Shown here in pieces: positions 1 through 7,350 of a DNA stretch of 18,189 nt. The translations under genes and the position numbers were made by a program. This DNA comes from an uncultured Lachnospiraceae bacterium. GTDB taxonomy: Bacteria > Bacillota > Clostridia > Lachnospirales > Lachnospiraceae. The stretch spans positions 28,922 through 47,110 of the forward strand of contig CAJTOR010000026.1 in assembly GCA_910577675.1 (NCBI GenBank), in the 5' to 3' direction. Positions within the stretch are counted from its first letter, which is position 1; each line of letters starts with the position of its first letter. Under the pieces are notes generated by a model. That model ran no database searches. It had not been told where the DNA came from and saw only the letters and a program-made list of their open reading frames with translations.

Positions 1-16
1 AACAGCAAAATCCCGG

Positions 17-68
17 AAAGCCCCGGAGCGAGGAGCGAAAGCGGAACGCTCCATGTAGGGGGGGCTTT
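17..68 (+). promoter_or_regulatory. Strong intercistronic stem-loop upstream of hflC
   Basis: AAAGCCCC (17-24) pairs with GGGGCTTT (61-68), and GGAGCG (25-30), directly stacked on it, pairs with CGCTCC (47-52). Bases 53-60 bulge out on the 3' side. The apical part contains a GC-GAAA-GC mini-hairpin (35-42) with a GNRA-type loop. The structure ends about 25 bases before the hflC ribosome site. It could be a processing or stability element, or a weak terminator between an upstream gene (probably hflK) and hflC. The reading frame of any upstream gene end cannot be fixed: frame 2 stops at 56-58, frame 3 at 93-95 and frame 1 stays open into hflC. Confidence 0.5.
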
Positions 69-108
69 AAGGGACTTTTGCGGAACTATAAATAGGAGGA
101 CAAGGACT

Positions 109-1071
109 ATGGCAGATTCGACATATTCATATAGTTATGTGGACAATAAAAATGAGGACGGCAACCGCGGCGAAAGCCAGCCCCCCCGACGGGTCAGGAA
201 ACCGCACCCGGTGCGCAACACACTGTTAATACTTGCGGTTTTGGCACTGCTTGCAATCTGTGACATGGCATGTGTTGTAACAAACGAGGATGAGTACACC
301 CTGATTAAGCGCTTCGGGAAAATAGAGAGGGTTGTTTCAGAATCGGGATTAACCTTCAAAATCCCGTTTATAGAAACGGAAATAAAGCTTGACCGTGAAG
401 TGCTGCTCTATGACCTCAGAGAATCAGATGTTATCACATTGGATAAAAAAACCATGGTGGCAGACAGCTATGTACTCTGGCGTATCGTCAAACCAAGACT
501 GTATATGCAGACACTGAATTCCCGAAGCGAAGCCGAAAGCCGCATAAACACAATCGTTTATAATTCATTAAAAAATGTTATCAGCAGTATGAACCAGCTC
601 GACGTAATCAGCGGGCGCGGCGGCGTGCTTGATGCGGCGATAATGGAAAATATTGGGGATGCATTGTCGCGCTACGGGATCGAATTAGTCAGTGTGGAAA
701 CCAAACATCTTGACCTGCCCGACGATAATAAAAATGCTGTCTATGAGCGCATGATTTCGGAGCGCAATAATATTGCGGCAACTTTCACTGCACAGGGAGC
801 TTCCGAAGCAAAGAAAATCCGCAATCAGACGGACAATGAAATCGCAATAATGCTCTCGCAGGCGGAGGCGGAAGCAGAAAAGACCGTGGCAGCGGGGGAG
901 GCGGAATACATGCGGATTATATCAAAAGCTTACGCGGATGAAAAGCGCAGCGATTTCTATACCTTTGTGCGCGCCTTAGACGCTGCCAAAGTGATGATGC
1001 AGGGGCAAGATAAAACATTGATTCTTCCGCCGGATTCGCCGATTGCGCAAATATTTGGGACGATAGAGTGA
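109..1071 (+). CDS. hflC: HflC-like SPFH/band-7 membrane protein
   Basis: This is a 320-residue SPFH (stomatin/prohibitin/flotillin/HflK-C) protein. A charged N-terminal tail of about 36 residues precedes one membrane segment (about 38-58). The SPFH domain follows, starting with the family-typical segment EDEYTLIKRFGKIERV, and then an Ala/Glu-rich helix (about 235-275, SQAEAEAEKTVAAGEAEYMR) typical of HflC/HflK oligomers. In other bacteria HflC pairs with HflK in a membrane complex that encloses and modulates the FtsH protease. The start is set by AGGAGG at 94-99, about 9 bases before ATG. hflK normally precedes hflC and probably lies just outside the window. The N-terminal tail is longer than in E. 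coli HflC. The family call is firm; the FtsH role is inferred from homologues. Confidence 0.9.
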   Translation: MADSTYSYSYVDNKNEDGNRGESQPPRRVRKPHPVRNTLLILAVLALLAICDMACVVTNEDEYTLIKRFGKIERVVSESGLTFKIPFIETEIKLDREVLLYDLRESDVITLDKKTMVADSYVLWRIVKPRLYMQTLNSRSEAESRINTIVYNSLKNVISSMNQLDVISGRGGVLDAAIMENIGDALSRYGIELVSVETKHLDLPDDNKNAVYERMISERNNIAATFTAQGASEAKKIRNQTDNEIAIMLSQAEAEAEKTVAAGEAEYMRIISKAYADEKRSDFYTFVRALDAAKVMMQGQDKTLILPPDSPIAQIFGTIE

Positions 1072-1101
1072 CCGATGTATAAGCCCGAAAGGAAGCGGAG
1101 A

Positions 1102-2730
1102 ATGGGAAAAAATAAGTTGACCGGATCAAAAGTCATATTTTGCCTGTGTATGTTGTTTGCGGCGGCTGGCTGTAATAAAGAGCAGGGTTCGCAGGTGGGG
1201 ACAGTAAGCCCTGGGGCAGAGCCCTCAATAACCACAACCATTGCCCCGACACCCACCATGGAAGCCATCCCTACGGATGCAGGGGAATTAGAGGCGGATG
1301 GTGAGGATGGGAAGGAACCTGTTATTTCCGGAACTGCGGAAGAAATCCTGAAATATTATAAGGAGAGGACATTCGGTTATGCGGGTGAAATGCTATCCGG
1401 GGAATTTGCACTGTGTGACGATTTTTCGCCCGAGCTTTCGGCGGCACTTTCCGAGCGGGATATGAGGGCAGCGTGGAAGCAGGCAGTTGCAGGGCTTGGC
1501 GAACCGCTTGATAAGGAGGGGGAGGAAGTGGGAGAAACAGGGGAAGCAGCCCTGTATGCGGAGGCATCCTTTTTAAATCCGCCCACCTCATCGGATGTAA
1601 GTGGAAATATTGCAGATTTTGGCGGTTGTGTGGTTACAAGCGCACAAATTCCATATAAGGCAAAAACAGTGATACTTTCCGTTACCTATGGTGAAGCGGG
1701 TGAAATCGATGGGATTTATCTGACTTATACCCTCGCAGAGAAAAAGCCGGAGAAAACGGAGGAATTTGCGGAGTATGAAGTGTCAATTGGCGGGGACGGG
1801 CATCCGCTTAGCGGTATGCTCACACTGCCGGATGGGGTTGAGAATCCCCCGGTTGTGCTGCTTGTGCATGGTTCGGGTCAGAGCGATATGAATGAAACCA
1901 TAGGGGCGGCGGGCAATGCGCCGTTTGAAGATCTTGCCCACGGCCTGGCAGCGCAGGGCATCGCATCATTGCGCTACAACAAGCGTTACTACCAGTATCC
2001 GGAACTGGCGAACGAATATATTACAATCAAGGAGGAAGTACTTTCTGATGTAAACGCTGCCTTGGCGCTTTTGAGAGGGAGGGAGGATGTGGATTCCGGG
2101 CGCATCTATGTACTGGGACACAGCCTTGGGGGGATGCTTGCCCCATATATTGTGCAGCAGAACCCATGGACAGCGGGGCTTATTTCCCTGGCAGGTTCCC
2201 CGCGGGGACTCTGGGAAATCGTATACGACCAGAATCTTTCAGCGCTTGGGATGGCGGAGCTTGGCGGACAGGAAACGCAGGAACTTATGCGGATGGTGCA
2301 GGAAGAATATGAAAAAGTGCTATCCCTTATAGCCGATGTGCGGGGCGGGGAAGCGCTCGACGAGGAAACCCTCTCGCAGGCTCTGTTTGGAGTATCCGGG
2401 CGCTACTGGGCTTCGCTGGCTGCAATTGATACTGCCTCGATAGCGAAAGAGGTTGATGTGCCGATGTTGATTTTGCAGGGAAGCGCGGATTTCCAGGTCT
2501 ATCCCGACAAAGATTACGCCGCGTGGCAGGCACTTCTTGAGGGGAAGGAAAATGCTACTTTTAAGCTTTTTGAGGGATTGAACCATCTGTTTATGCCTTC
2601 AAGTGGTGTACTTGATGTCACGGATTATGATGTGGAGGCACATGTTGCTGAGGAAGTTATTGGCACGGTGGCAGAGTGGATTCACGGAAATGGCATGGAT
2701 GGGGAAGAAAGCGGGAAGGAAACGCGCTAG
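1102..2730 (+). CDS. Lipoprotein with DUF3887-like domain and alpha/beta-hydrolase domain
   Basis: This is a 542-residue predicted secreted lipoprotein. The start at 1102 is preferred over an in-frame ATG at 1075 because it follows a purine-rich GGAAGCGGAG site and gives a proper lipoprotein signal: Lys-rich N-terminus, hydrophobic core and AAGC with Cys24 as the lipidation site. A Thr/Pro/Glu-rich linker follows, then a region (about 75-220) resembling DUF3887, which is often fused to hydrolases in Firmicutes. The C-terminal alpha/beta hydrolase has the oxyanion motif HGSG (256-259), the nucleophile elbow GHSLGG (Ser341), and Asp463 and His495 in positions expected for the catalytic triad. 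The fold resembles dienelactone hydrolases and serine aminopeptidases; the substrate cannot be told. The gene starts 30 bases after hflC and has no visible promoter, so the two are probably co-transcribed. Confidence 0.85.
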   Translation: MGKNKLTGSKVIFCLCMLFAAAGCNKEQGSQVGTVSPGAEPSITTTIAPTPTMEAIPTDAGELEADGEDGKEPVISGTAEEILKYYKERTFGYAGEMLSGEFALCDDFSPELSAALSERDMRAAWKQAVAGLGEPLDKEGEEVGETGEAALYAEASFLNPPTSSDVSGNIADFGGCVVTSAQIPYKAKTVILSVTYGEAGEIDGIYLTYTLAEKKPEKTEEFAEYEVSIGGDGHPLSGMLTLPDGVENPPVVLLVHGSGQSDMNETIGAAGNAPFEDLAHGLAAQGIASLRYNKRYYQYPELANEYITIKEEVLSDVNAALALLRGREDVDSGRIYVLGHSLGGMLAPYIVQQNPWTAGLISLAGSPRGLWEIVYDQNLSALGMAELGGQETQELMRMVQEEYEKVLSLIADVRGGEALDEETLSQALFGVSGRYWASLAAIDTASIAKEVDVPMLILQGSADFQVYPDKDYAAWQALLEGKENATFKLFEGLNHLFMPSSGVLDVTDYDVEAHVAEEVIGTVAEWIHGNGMDGEESGKETR

Positions 2731-2738
2731 AAAGTTTA

Positions 2739-2790
2739 AAACACAGACCGACTGTTGGACTTAATACCCCGGTTCGGTCTGTGTTTCTTT
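2739..2790 (+). terminator. Intrinsic terminator after the hflC-hydrolase operon
   Basis: AAACACAGACCGA (2739-2751) pairs perfectly with TCGGTCTGTGTTT (2774-2786), a 13-bp stem with a 22-base loop, followed by CTTT. It begins 8 bases after the hydrolase stop codon and separates that operon from clpB. Confidence 0.85.
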
Positions 2791-2817
2791 ATAGGGAAAA
2801 GTAATCTTTCAAGGTGC

Positions 2818-2873
2818 AGGGTATTATACCCTTATAAAATAAATAATTAACTGCAAAATTTTCTGAAATTTTG
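2818..2873. promoter_or_regulatory. Two palindromic operator candidates upstream of clpB
   Basis: AGGGTATTATACCCT (2818-2832) is a perfect palindrome around one central base. CAAAATTT-TCTG-AAATTTTG (2854-2873) is a perfect 8-bp inverted repeat that ends 13 bases before the clpB -35 box. The octamer TGCAAAAT also occurs twice as a direct repeat (2852-2859 and 2874-2881). Neither site matches the CIRCE element (HrcA) or the CtsR heptad repeat. The binding protein is unknown. Confidence 0.45.
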
Positions 2874-2886
2874 TGCAAAATAACAG

Positions 2887-2915
2887 TTGCAATCCGGAAA
2901 ATCATATGTTATAGT
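2887..2915 (+). promoter_or_regulatory. Sigma-A-type promoter of clpB
   Basis: A -35 box TTGCAA (2887-2892), a 17-base spacer and a -10 box TATAGT (2910-2915) give a good housekeeping promoter. Transcription would begin near 2922, leaving a leader of about 45 bases before the AAGGGAGGG ribosome site and the clpB ATG. Confidence 0.75.
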
Positions 2916-2966
2916 AGATATAGAACAAATAAAACGAAAAGCACAATTTATAAGGGAGGGATTGTA

Positions 2967-5567
2967 ATGAACATTAATAGATTCACCCAGAAATCCATGC
3001 AGGCGGTTCAGGACTGCGAAAAACTCGCCTACGATTACGGGCATCAGGAGATTGCGCAGGAGCATTTGCTTTATTGCCTGCTCAGCGATGCCGACGGGCT
3101 GATCCCAAAACTGTTTGCGAAGATGGAGATTGATGTCAATGTTTTTTTGGCGCAGGTTGAGGGGCTTTTAAAAAAGAGACCAAAGGTTCAGGGAGGACAG
3201 GTCTATATCAGTAACGACTTAAATAAAGTATTGATATATGCGGAGAACGAAGCCAAGGCGATGGGCGATGAGTATGTATCGGTAGAGCATATTTTTTTAA
3301 GCCTGTTAAAAAACCAGAGCCGGGAAGTAAAGGAATTATTTAAGGATTTCCGCATTGACAGGGAGCGTTTTCTCGCGGCGCTTGCTACTGTGCGCGGCAA
3401 CCAGAAGGTGGTGAGCGACAATCCGGAAGCAACCTACGACACGCTTGAGAAATATGCGGTTGACCTGGTGGAGAGGGCGCGCGCGCAAAAGCTTGACCCG
3501 GTTATCGGAAGGGACTCTGAAATCCGCAATGTCATCCGGATACTTTCGCGAAAGACGAAAAATAATCCGGTGCTGATCGGTGAGCCGGGTGTCGGCAAGA
3601 CCGCCGTTGTGGAGGGGCTTGCACAGCGCATTGTCCGCGGTGATGTGCCGGAAGCCTTAAAGGAGAAGAAGCTGTACGCGCTCGATATGGGGGCGCTTGT
3701 GGCGGGTGCGAAATATCGGGGGGAGTTTGAGGAGCGCTTAAAAGCGGTTCTTGAGGAAGTGAAAAACAGTGACGGGCAGATAGTCCTTTTTATTGATGAG
3801 CTGCATACAATTGTGGGCGCGGGCAAGACCGAGGGCGCGATGGATGCGGGCAATATGCTAAAACCGATGCTTGCCAGAGGGGAACTGCACTGTATCGGCG
3901 CGACAACGCTGAATGAGTACCGCATGTATATCGAGAAGGATGCGGCGCTTGAGCGCCGTTTCCAGCCGGTGATGGTCGATGAGCCGACGGTGGAGGATAC
4001 GATCTCCATTCTGCGCGGTTTAAAAGAGCGCTACGAGGTATTCCACGGCGTAAAGATTAATGACAGCGCGCTTGTCTGTGCGGCGACACTCTCGAACCGG
4101 TATATCAGCGACCGCTTCTTGCCGGATAAGGCGATCGATCTTGTGGATGAAGCGTGCGCACTGATTAAGACGGAACTTGACTCGATGCCGACCGAGCTTG
4201 ACGATACAAGGCGGCGCATTATGCAGATGGAGATTGAGGAGGCAGCGCTAAAGAAGGAGGATGACCGTTTAAGCAAAGAGCGTCTTGCGGCGCTGACAAA
4301 AGAGCTTGCCGAGCTTCGCGATGAATTTGCGAACCAGAAGGCGAGATGGGATAATGAGAAGGCCTCCGTCGAGAAAGTGCGCGTACTGCGCGAGGAGCTT
4401 GAAGCTGTGGGCAATGAAATTCAGATTGCGGAGCGCGAATATGACCTGAACAAGGCGGCAGAATTAAAATACGGCAGATTGCCCGCGATTAAAAAGCAGC
4501 TTGAGGAGGAGGAAAACCGTGTAAAGCTTGAGGGGCACACCCTTGTGCACGAGAGTGTTTCTGAGGAGGAGATTGCCAGGATAGTTTCGCGCTGGACGGG
4601 AATCCCGGTGGTAAAACTGACCGAGAGTGAGCGCAATAAAACCCTGCATCTTGACGAGGAACTGCACCGGCGTGTAATCGGGCAGGAGGACGGTGTGAGC
4701 CGTGTTGCGGATGCCATCTTGCGCTCTAAGGCGGGTATCAAAGACCCGGGCAAGCCGATTGGTTCCTTCCTGTTTTTAGGACCGACCGGTGTGGGCAAGA
4801 CCGAGCTTGCCAAGGCACTTGCCGCGGCGCTGTTTGACAATGAGGCAAATATGGTGCGCATTGATATGAGCGAGTATATGGAAAAGTATTCGGTATCCCG
4901 CCTGATCGGGGCACCGCCAGGATATGTAGGGTATGAGGAGGGCGGACAGCTTACCGAGGCAGTGCGCAGGAAGCCGTACTCCGTGGTGCTGTTTGACGAG
5001 ATTGAGAAAGCGCACCCGGATGTGTTCAATGTGCTGTTGCAGGTGCTCGATGACGGCAGGATTACGGATTCGCAGGGGCGCACGGTCGATTTCAAAAATA
5101 CGATCCTGATTATGACCTCCAATATCGGTTCATCGTATCTGCTTGAGGGCATCACGCCGGAGGGTGAGATTTCAGATGTATGTGAGAAGGCGGTGATGGA
5201 GGAATTAAGGACACATTTCCGCCCGGAATTCCTGAACCGCCTGGATGAAACAATTCTCTTTAAGCCGCTTACCAGCGACAATATCGGGAATATCCTCGAT
5301 TTGATGGTAAAGGAATTAAACGGCAGGCTTTCTGACCGGGAAATCTTTGTGGAACTAACTAAAGAGGCAAAGGAACTGATAATAAAGAATGCTTACGATC
5401 CGGTTTATGGGGCGCGCCCGCTGCGCCGCTACCTGCAAAAGAATGTGGAAACACTCTCCGCAAGGCTGATTCTCTCGGATAAGGTAAACAGCCGTGATAC
5501 CATCGTGATCGATAAGGTGGATGATGCCCTCACGGCGTATGTCAGGGTGGATGCGGAAATTATGTAA
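2967..5567 (+). CDS. clpB: ATP-dependent chaperone ClpB (protein disaggregase)
   Basis: This 866-residue Hsp100 ATPase has the normal length and layout of ClpB. The N domain is at about 1-145. Nucleotide-binding domain 1 has Walker A GEPGVGKT (205-212) and Walker B Asp277-Glu278. A long charged coiled-coil middle domain (about 405-525) is the feature that separates ClpB from ClpA/ClpX-type unfoldases. Domain 2 has Walker A GPTGVGKT (605-612) and Walker B Asp677-Glu678. No ClpP-docking tripeptide is seen. ClpB pulls polypeptides out of aggregates together with DnaK. The start at 2967 follows the strong site AAGGGAGGG; the open frame extends upstream to 2871, but that stretch overlaps the promoter. 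Codon use is even and all catalytic residues are present, so the gene appears intact. Confidence 0.97.
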   Translation: MNINRFTQKSMQAVQDCEKLAYDYGHQEIAQEHLLYCLLSDADGLIPKLFAKMEIDVNVFLAQVEGLLKKRPKVQGGQVYISNDLNKVLIYAENEAKAMGDEYVSVEHIFLSLLKNQSREVKELFKDFRIDRERFLAALATVRGNQKVVSDNPEATYDTLEKYAVDLVERARAQKLDPVIGRDSEIRNVIRILSRKTKNNPVLIGEPGVGKTAVVEGLAQRIVRGDVPEALKEKKLYALDMGALVAGAKYRGEFEERLKAVLEEVKNSDGQIVLFIDELHTIVGAGKTEGAMDAGNMLKPMLARGELHCIGATTLNEYRMYIEKDAALERRFQPVMVDEPTVEDTISILRGLKERYEVFHGVKINDSALVCAATLSNRYISDRFLPDKAIDLVDEACALIKTELDSMPTELDDTRRRIMQMEIEEAALKKEDDRLSKERLAALTKELAELRDEFANQKARWDNEKASVEKVRVLREELEAVGNEIQIAEREYDLNKAAELKYGRLPAIKKQLEEEENRVKLEGHTLVHESVSEEEIARIVSRWTGIPVVKLTESERNKTLHLDEELHRRVIGQEDGVSRVADAILRSKAGIKDPGKPIGSFLFLGPTGVGKTELAKALAAALFDNEANMVRIDMSEYMEKYSVSRLIGAPPGYVGYEEGGQLTEAVRRKPYSVVLFDEIEKAHPDVFNVLLQVLDDGRITDSQGRTVDFKNTILIMTSNIGSSYLLEGITPEGEISDVCEKAVMEELRTHFRPEFLNRLDETILFKPLTSDNIGNILDLMVKELNGRLSDREIFVELTKEAKELIIKNAYDPVYGARPLRRYLQKNVETLSARLILSDKVNSRDTIVIDKVDDALTAYVRVDAEIM

Positions 5568-5593
5568 GAGGATGGGTATGTATCGATATGAAG

Positions 5594-5630
5594 CAGCCAC
5601 GCGCAAAATAAAAGAGCTTGCGTGTGGCTG
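5594..5630. terminator. Hairpin between clpB and the small convergent gene
   Basis: CAGCCACGCGCAA (5594-5606) pairs with TTGCGTGTGGCTG (5618-5630): 13 bp with one G-U pair and an 11-base loop. It lies 26 bases after the clpB stop and 53 bases past the stop of the opposite-strand small gene, so it could end both transcripts. The T tract is poor on both strands, which lowers confidence. Confidence 0.5.
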
Positions 5631-5683
5631 TAATTGCTGACTGCTGGGGCGGAAAATCGTGCTGTAGCGCGGGAAGTAAAATT

Positions 5684-5872
5684 CTACTGCACGGGTTCCC
5701 GAAACATATTTTCAACATACTGCCGCATCTCGTTTTTCGAGGTAATATGTCTTGCGCCTTCCACGATGGAATTCCTCTTTTCCTTGGAAAGCCCGGCAAA
5801 CTGCGCCATAATGTCGGAATGTTTTGCCAGCTCAAATGCAAATCCGACCGGAAGCTCAACATTTTCAATCAT
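5684..5872 (-). CDS. Small conserved-looking protein of unknown function (62 aa)
   Basis: This 62-residue cytoplasmic protein begins MIENVELPVGFAFELAKHSD and ends with an acidic/basic helical region containing KNEMRQYVENM. It has no membrane segment, Cys pair or metal motif and looks all-helical. The reading is supported by a good ribosome site (AGAGAGG about 6 bases before ATG) and by its resemblance, from memory, to small proteins in Lachnospiraceae with an LPxGFxxxLA start and a SKxEMQxxV end. That resemblance was not checked. Its upstream region carries an inverted repeat that recurs elsewhere in the window (5904-5951). Two overlapping + strand frames over the same bases have no comparable support. 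Function is unknown. Confidence 0.65.
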   Translation of the reverse strand: MIENVELPVGFAFELAKHSDIMAQFAGLSKEKRNSIVEGARHITSKNEMRQYVENMFREPVQ

Positions 5873-5903
5873 AAATGCCTCTCTTTCTGCACTGTTCTTA
5901 ATC

Positions 5904-5956
5904 CTGTCAAAGGAAATTCCATATCCCTATGCTGCTATCGCAGTTTGACAGATGGG
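5904..5956. repeat. Intergenic repeat copy 1, with an inverted repeat
   Basis: CTGTCAAA (5904-5911) and TTTGACAG (5944-5951) form a perfect 8-bp inverted repeat. Inside are a GGAAATTCC palindrome (5912-5920) and a small hairpin CTGC-TATC-GCAG (5932-5943). Bases 5907-5934 match 17561-17586 at 25 of 28 positions with one 2-base gap, and weaker likeness continues to about 5956. The element lies 32 bases upstream of the small - strand gene. Confidence 0.6.
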
Positions 5957-5995
5957 CTTGCACCAACCTAACACAATTGATAGGTTAAATAAATC

Positions 5996-6048
5996 AGCCT
6001 GTCCGGGTATTCATCAGTATGCGGATGCCCGGACAGGCTTTATTATGT
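5996..6048 (-). terminator. Terminator downstream of the araC-family gene (possibly bidirectional)
   Basis: AGCCTGTCCGGGTAT (5996-6010) pairs with ATGCCCGGACAGGCT (6025-6039): 15 bp with one G-U pair and a 14-base loop. On the + strand it is followed by TTTATTAT, on the - strand by GATTTATTT. It lies 65 bases past the stop of the - strand regulator gene, which it most likely serves; it would also stop + strand read-through from clpB. Confidence 0.8.
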
Positions 6049-6104
6049 ACAAAAATCGGGTATCTTATAAATAATTCCGAAAGACCGGTTTAACTGGAAA
6101 AAAA

Positions 6105-6983
6105 TCAGTGCATCCCCTTATTGCGGGTGCGGTACAGTTCCTTGAACTCGCTCGGTGTACATTTTTTAAATGCCTTGAACACGCGGTTGAAGGTTGATAT
6201 ACTGGAAAACCCGGATTGCAGCGCAATCTCCGTGATGGGGAGGGAGGGGTCGAGCAGAAGGTTTTCTGCCGCTTTGATCCGGCGCAGGTTCAGGTAATCA
6301 TAAAACGAGGTATCCGTGAACTGTTTAAACAGCCTCGAAAAATGGAATTTCGAGAAGCCCGCGATATCCGCCACGGTTTCTAACGAGATATCTTCCGTAT
6401 AATTATTGTCAATAAATTCAAAAATCTTGTTAAATTTCTCGATATATTCCTTTTGTTTATTTGTGCGCACATCCGGGAAGAGCCCGCCCGAATCAATGTA
6501 GTTGCGCCCGATCAGCACGAAGATATGGATAATCATCGAGTAGATACTTGCCTCCCATAGGGTGCTTGCCTCCCGGTATTCCTGTGCAATTTTTAGAAGG
6601 AGTTCCCTCTCATCCTCATATATATCCGAGCAGAGTTCCTTTGTTATCAGGCGCGGCTGTGTGATAACCGGAAGGATGCTTGAGAATCCTTTCAGGTTGC
6701 TGACAAGAGTAAAATCAAAGAGGAAGATAATGCGCGTCCCGGTGGGCGGCGCGTAAAGCTCGTGCAGTTCACCGGGCGGGATAATAAGGATATCTCCCTC
6801 TTTCAGGGAATACTGTGTTTTGTTCATCGTGACGGAATAGGTGTTTTCCAACGGCATAATGATCTCGGTCGCTGAATGCCAGTGGATTGGGTAATCCTCG
6901 TACTCGCGGTTGATATGCAGTCGGATGGAGGAATTGTTCGTGAAATTGACTTTTTCAAAAACGCCGTTTAACTCGGGCTGCAT
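6105..6983 (-). CDS. AraC-family transcriptional regulator with N-terminal cupin domain
   Basis: This 292-residue regulator has an AraC-type cupin sensor at about 10-110 (HWHSATEIIMPLENTYSV, then EGDILIIPPGELHEL). It ends with a two-part AraC/XylS DNA-binding domain: a first helix-turn-helix around ISLETVADIAGFSKFHFSRL and a second around LPITEIALQSGFSSISTFNR with the family-typical FKKCTPSEFK ending. The cupin part usually binds a small ligand, often a sugar, in this type of regulator. AAAGGAG lies about 10 bases before the ATG. No sugar-use or transport gene stands next to it, so its targets are unknown. A 22-bp palindrome in the upstream region (7051-7072) could be an autoregulatory site. 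Confidence 0.92.
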   Translation of the reverse strand: MQPELNGVFEKVNFTNNSSIRLHINREYEDYPIHWHSATEIIMPLENTYSVTMNKTQYSLKEGDILIIPPGELHELYAPPTGTRIIFLFDFTLVSNLKGFSSILPVITQPRLITKELCSDIYEDERELLLKIAQEYREASTLWEASIYSMIIHIFVLIGRNYIDSGGLFPDVRTNKQKEYIEKFNKIFEFIDNNYTEDISLETVADIAGFSKFHFSRLFKQFTDTSFYDYLNLRRIKAAENLLLDPSLPITEIALQSGFSSISTFNRVFKAFKKCTPSEFKELYRTRNKGMH

Positions 6984-7261
6984 GGTTTCTTGCTCCTTTC
7001 AGGTAAAGTAAAATAATAAAGCAGATATTGCTATCACAGATAATAAACTATTATGTGCTAAAAATCACATAAAATCCTGTAAAAACTATAAAAATCGTCA
7101 GAAATTTAAAAAGTGTTACCCGTATTGTAATACAAAATCGGGAAAAAGTAAAGAGTCCCGCCGGAGAAAAACAAAATAATCAGTCTGATTTAAGCAATAT
7201 CTGGCAGGATTGAATGGAAGATTAGCAAGAAATAGGTGGTTCCCAAGAAAAATTATTTTTT
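6984..7261. promoter_or_regulatory. AT-rich divergent control region between araC-family gene and blaI
   Basis: This gene-free stretch is AT-rich. TTATGTG (7051-7057) and CACATAA (7066-7072) form a perfect 7-bp inverted repeat with an 8-base spacer, 68-89 bases upstream of the regulator's ATG. TTGTAATACAA (7125-7135) is a perfect odd palindrome. Both look like protein-binding sites rather than terminators. I could not settle a convincing -35/-10 pair for the - strand gene. No open frame with a ribosome site was seen. Confidence 0.4.
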
Positions 7262-7331
7262 AAGACTGTTGTAGTATTGACAAACTTATAAGACTGTGGT
7301 AGTATATCGTTGTAGCTACTACTACAGTCTT
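7262..7331 (+). promoter_or_regulatory. blaI promoter with three operator-like repeats
   Basis: The promoter is TTGACA (7277-7282), a 17-base spacer and TAGTAT (7300-7305). Three copies of a 15-base unit with consensus AAGACTGTnGTAGTA surround it: 7262-7276 just before the -35 box, 7290-7304 over the -10 box, and an inverted copy at 7317-7331 in the leader. The first two are spaced 28 bases start to start. A TGTAG/CTACA dyad (7311-7326) overlaps the third copy and resembles the TGTA/TACA core of BlaI/MecI operators. Autorepression by BlaI is the likely use. Confidence 0.85.
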
Positions 7332-7350
7332 ATAAAGGGGGTGAAATCCA

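Noticed and set aside
1..108. End of an upstream hflK gene
   Set aside because: Expected from gene order, but three frames give different ends and none shows a recognisable HflK C-terminus.
2871..2966. N-terminal extension of ClpB by 32 codons
   Set aside because: It would start upstream of the promoter; ATG 2967 has a strong ribosome site and gives normal ClpB length.
3434..5281. Long open frames on the - strand opposite clpB
   Set aside because: They are Ser/Arg-rich mirror frames of a clear clpB gene and have no ribosome sites or domain likeness.
5618..5971. Two + strand open frames over the small - strand gene
   Set aside because: No ribosome site was seen; they cross the repeat element and are explained by the opposite gene and the repeat.
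5965..5986. AACCTA/TAGGTT inverted repeat near the small gene
   Set aside because: Arms of only 6 bp with a 10-base spacer in AT-rich DNA; it could be chance.
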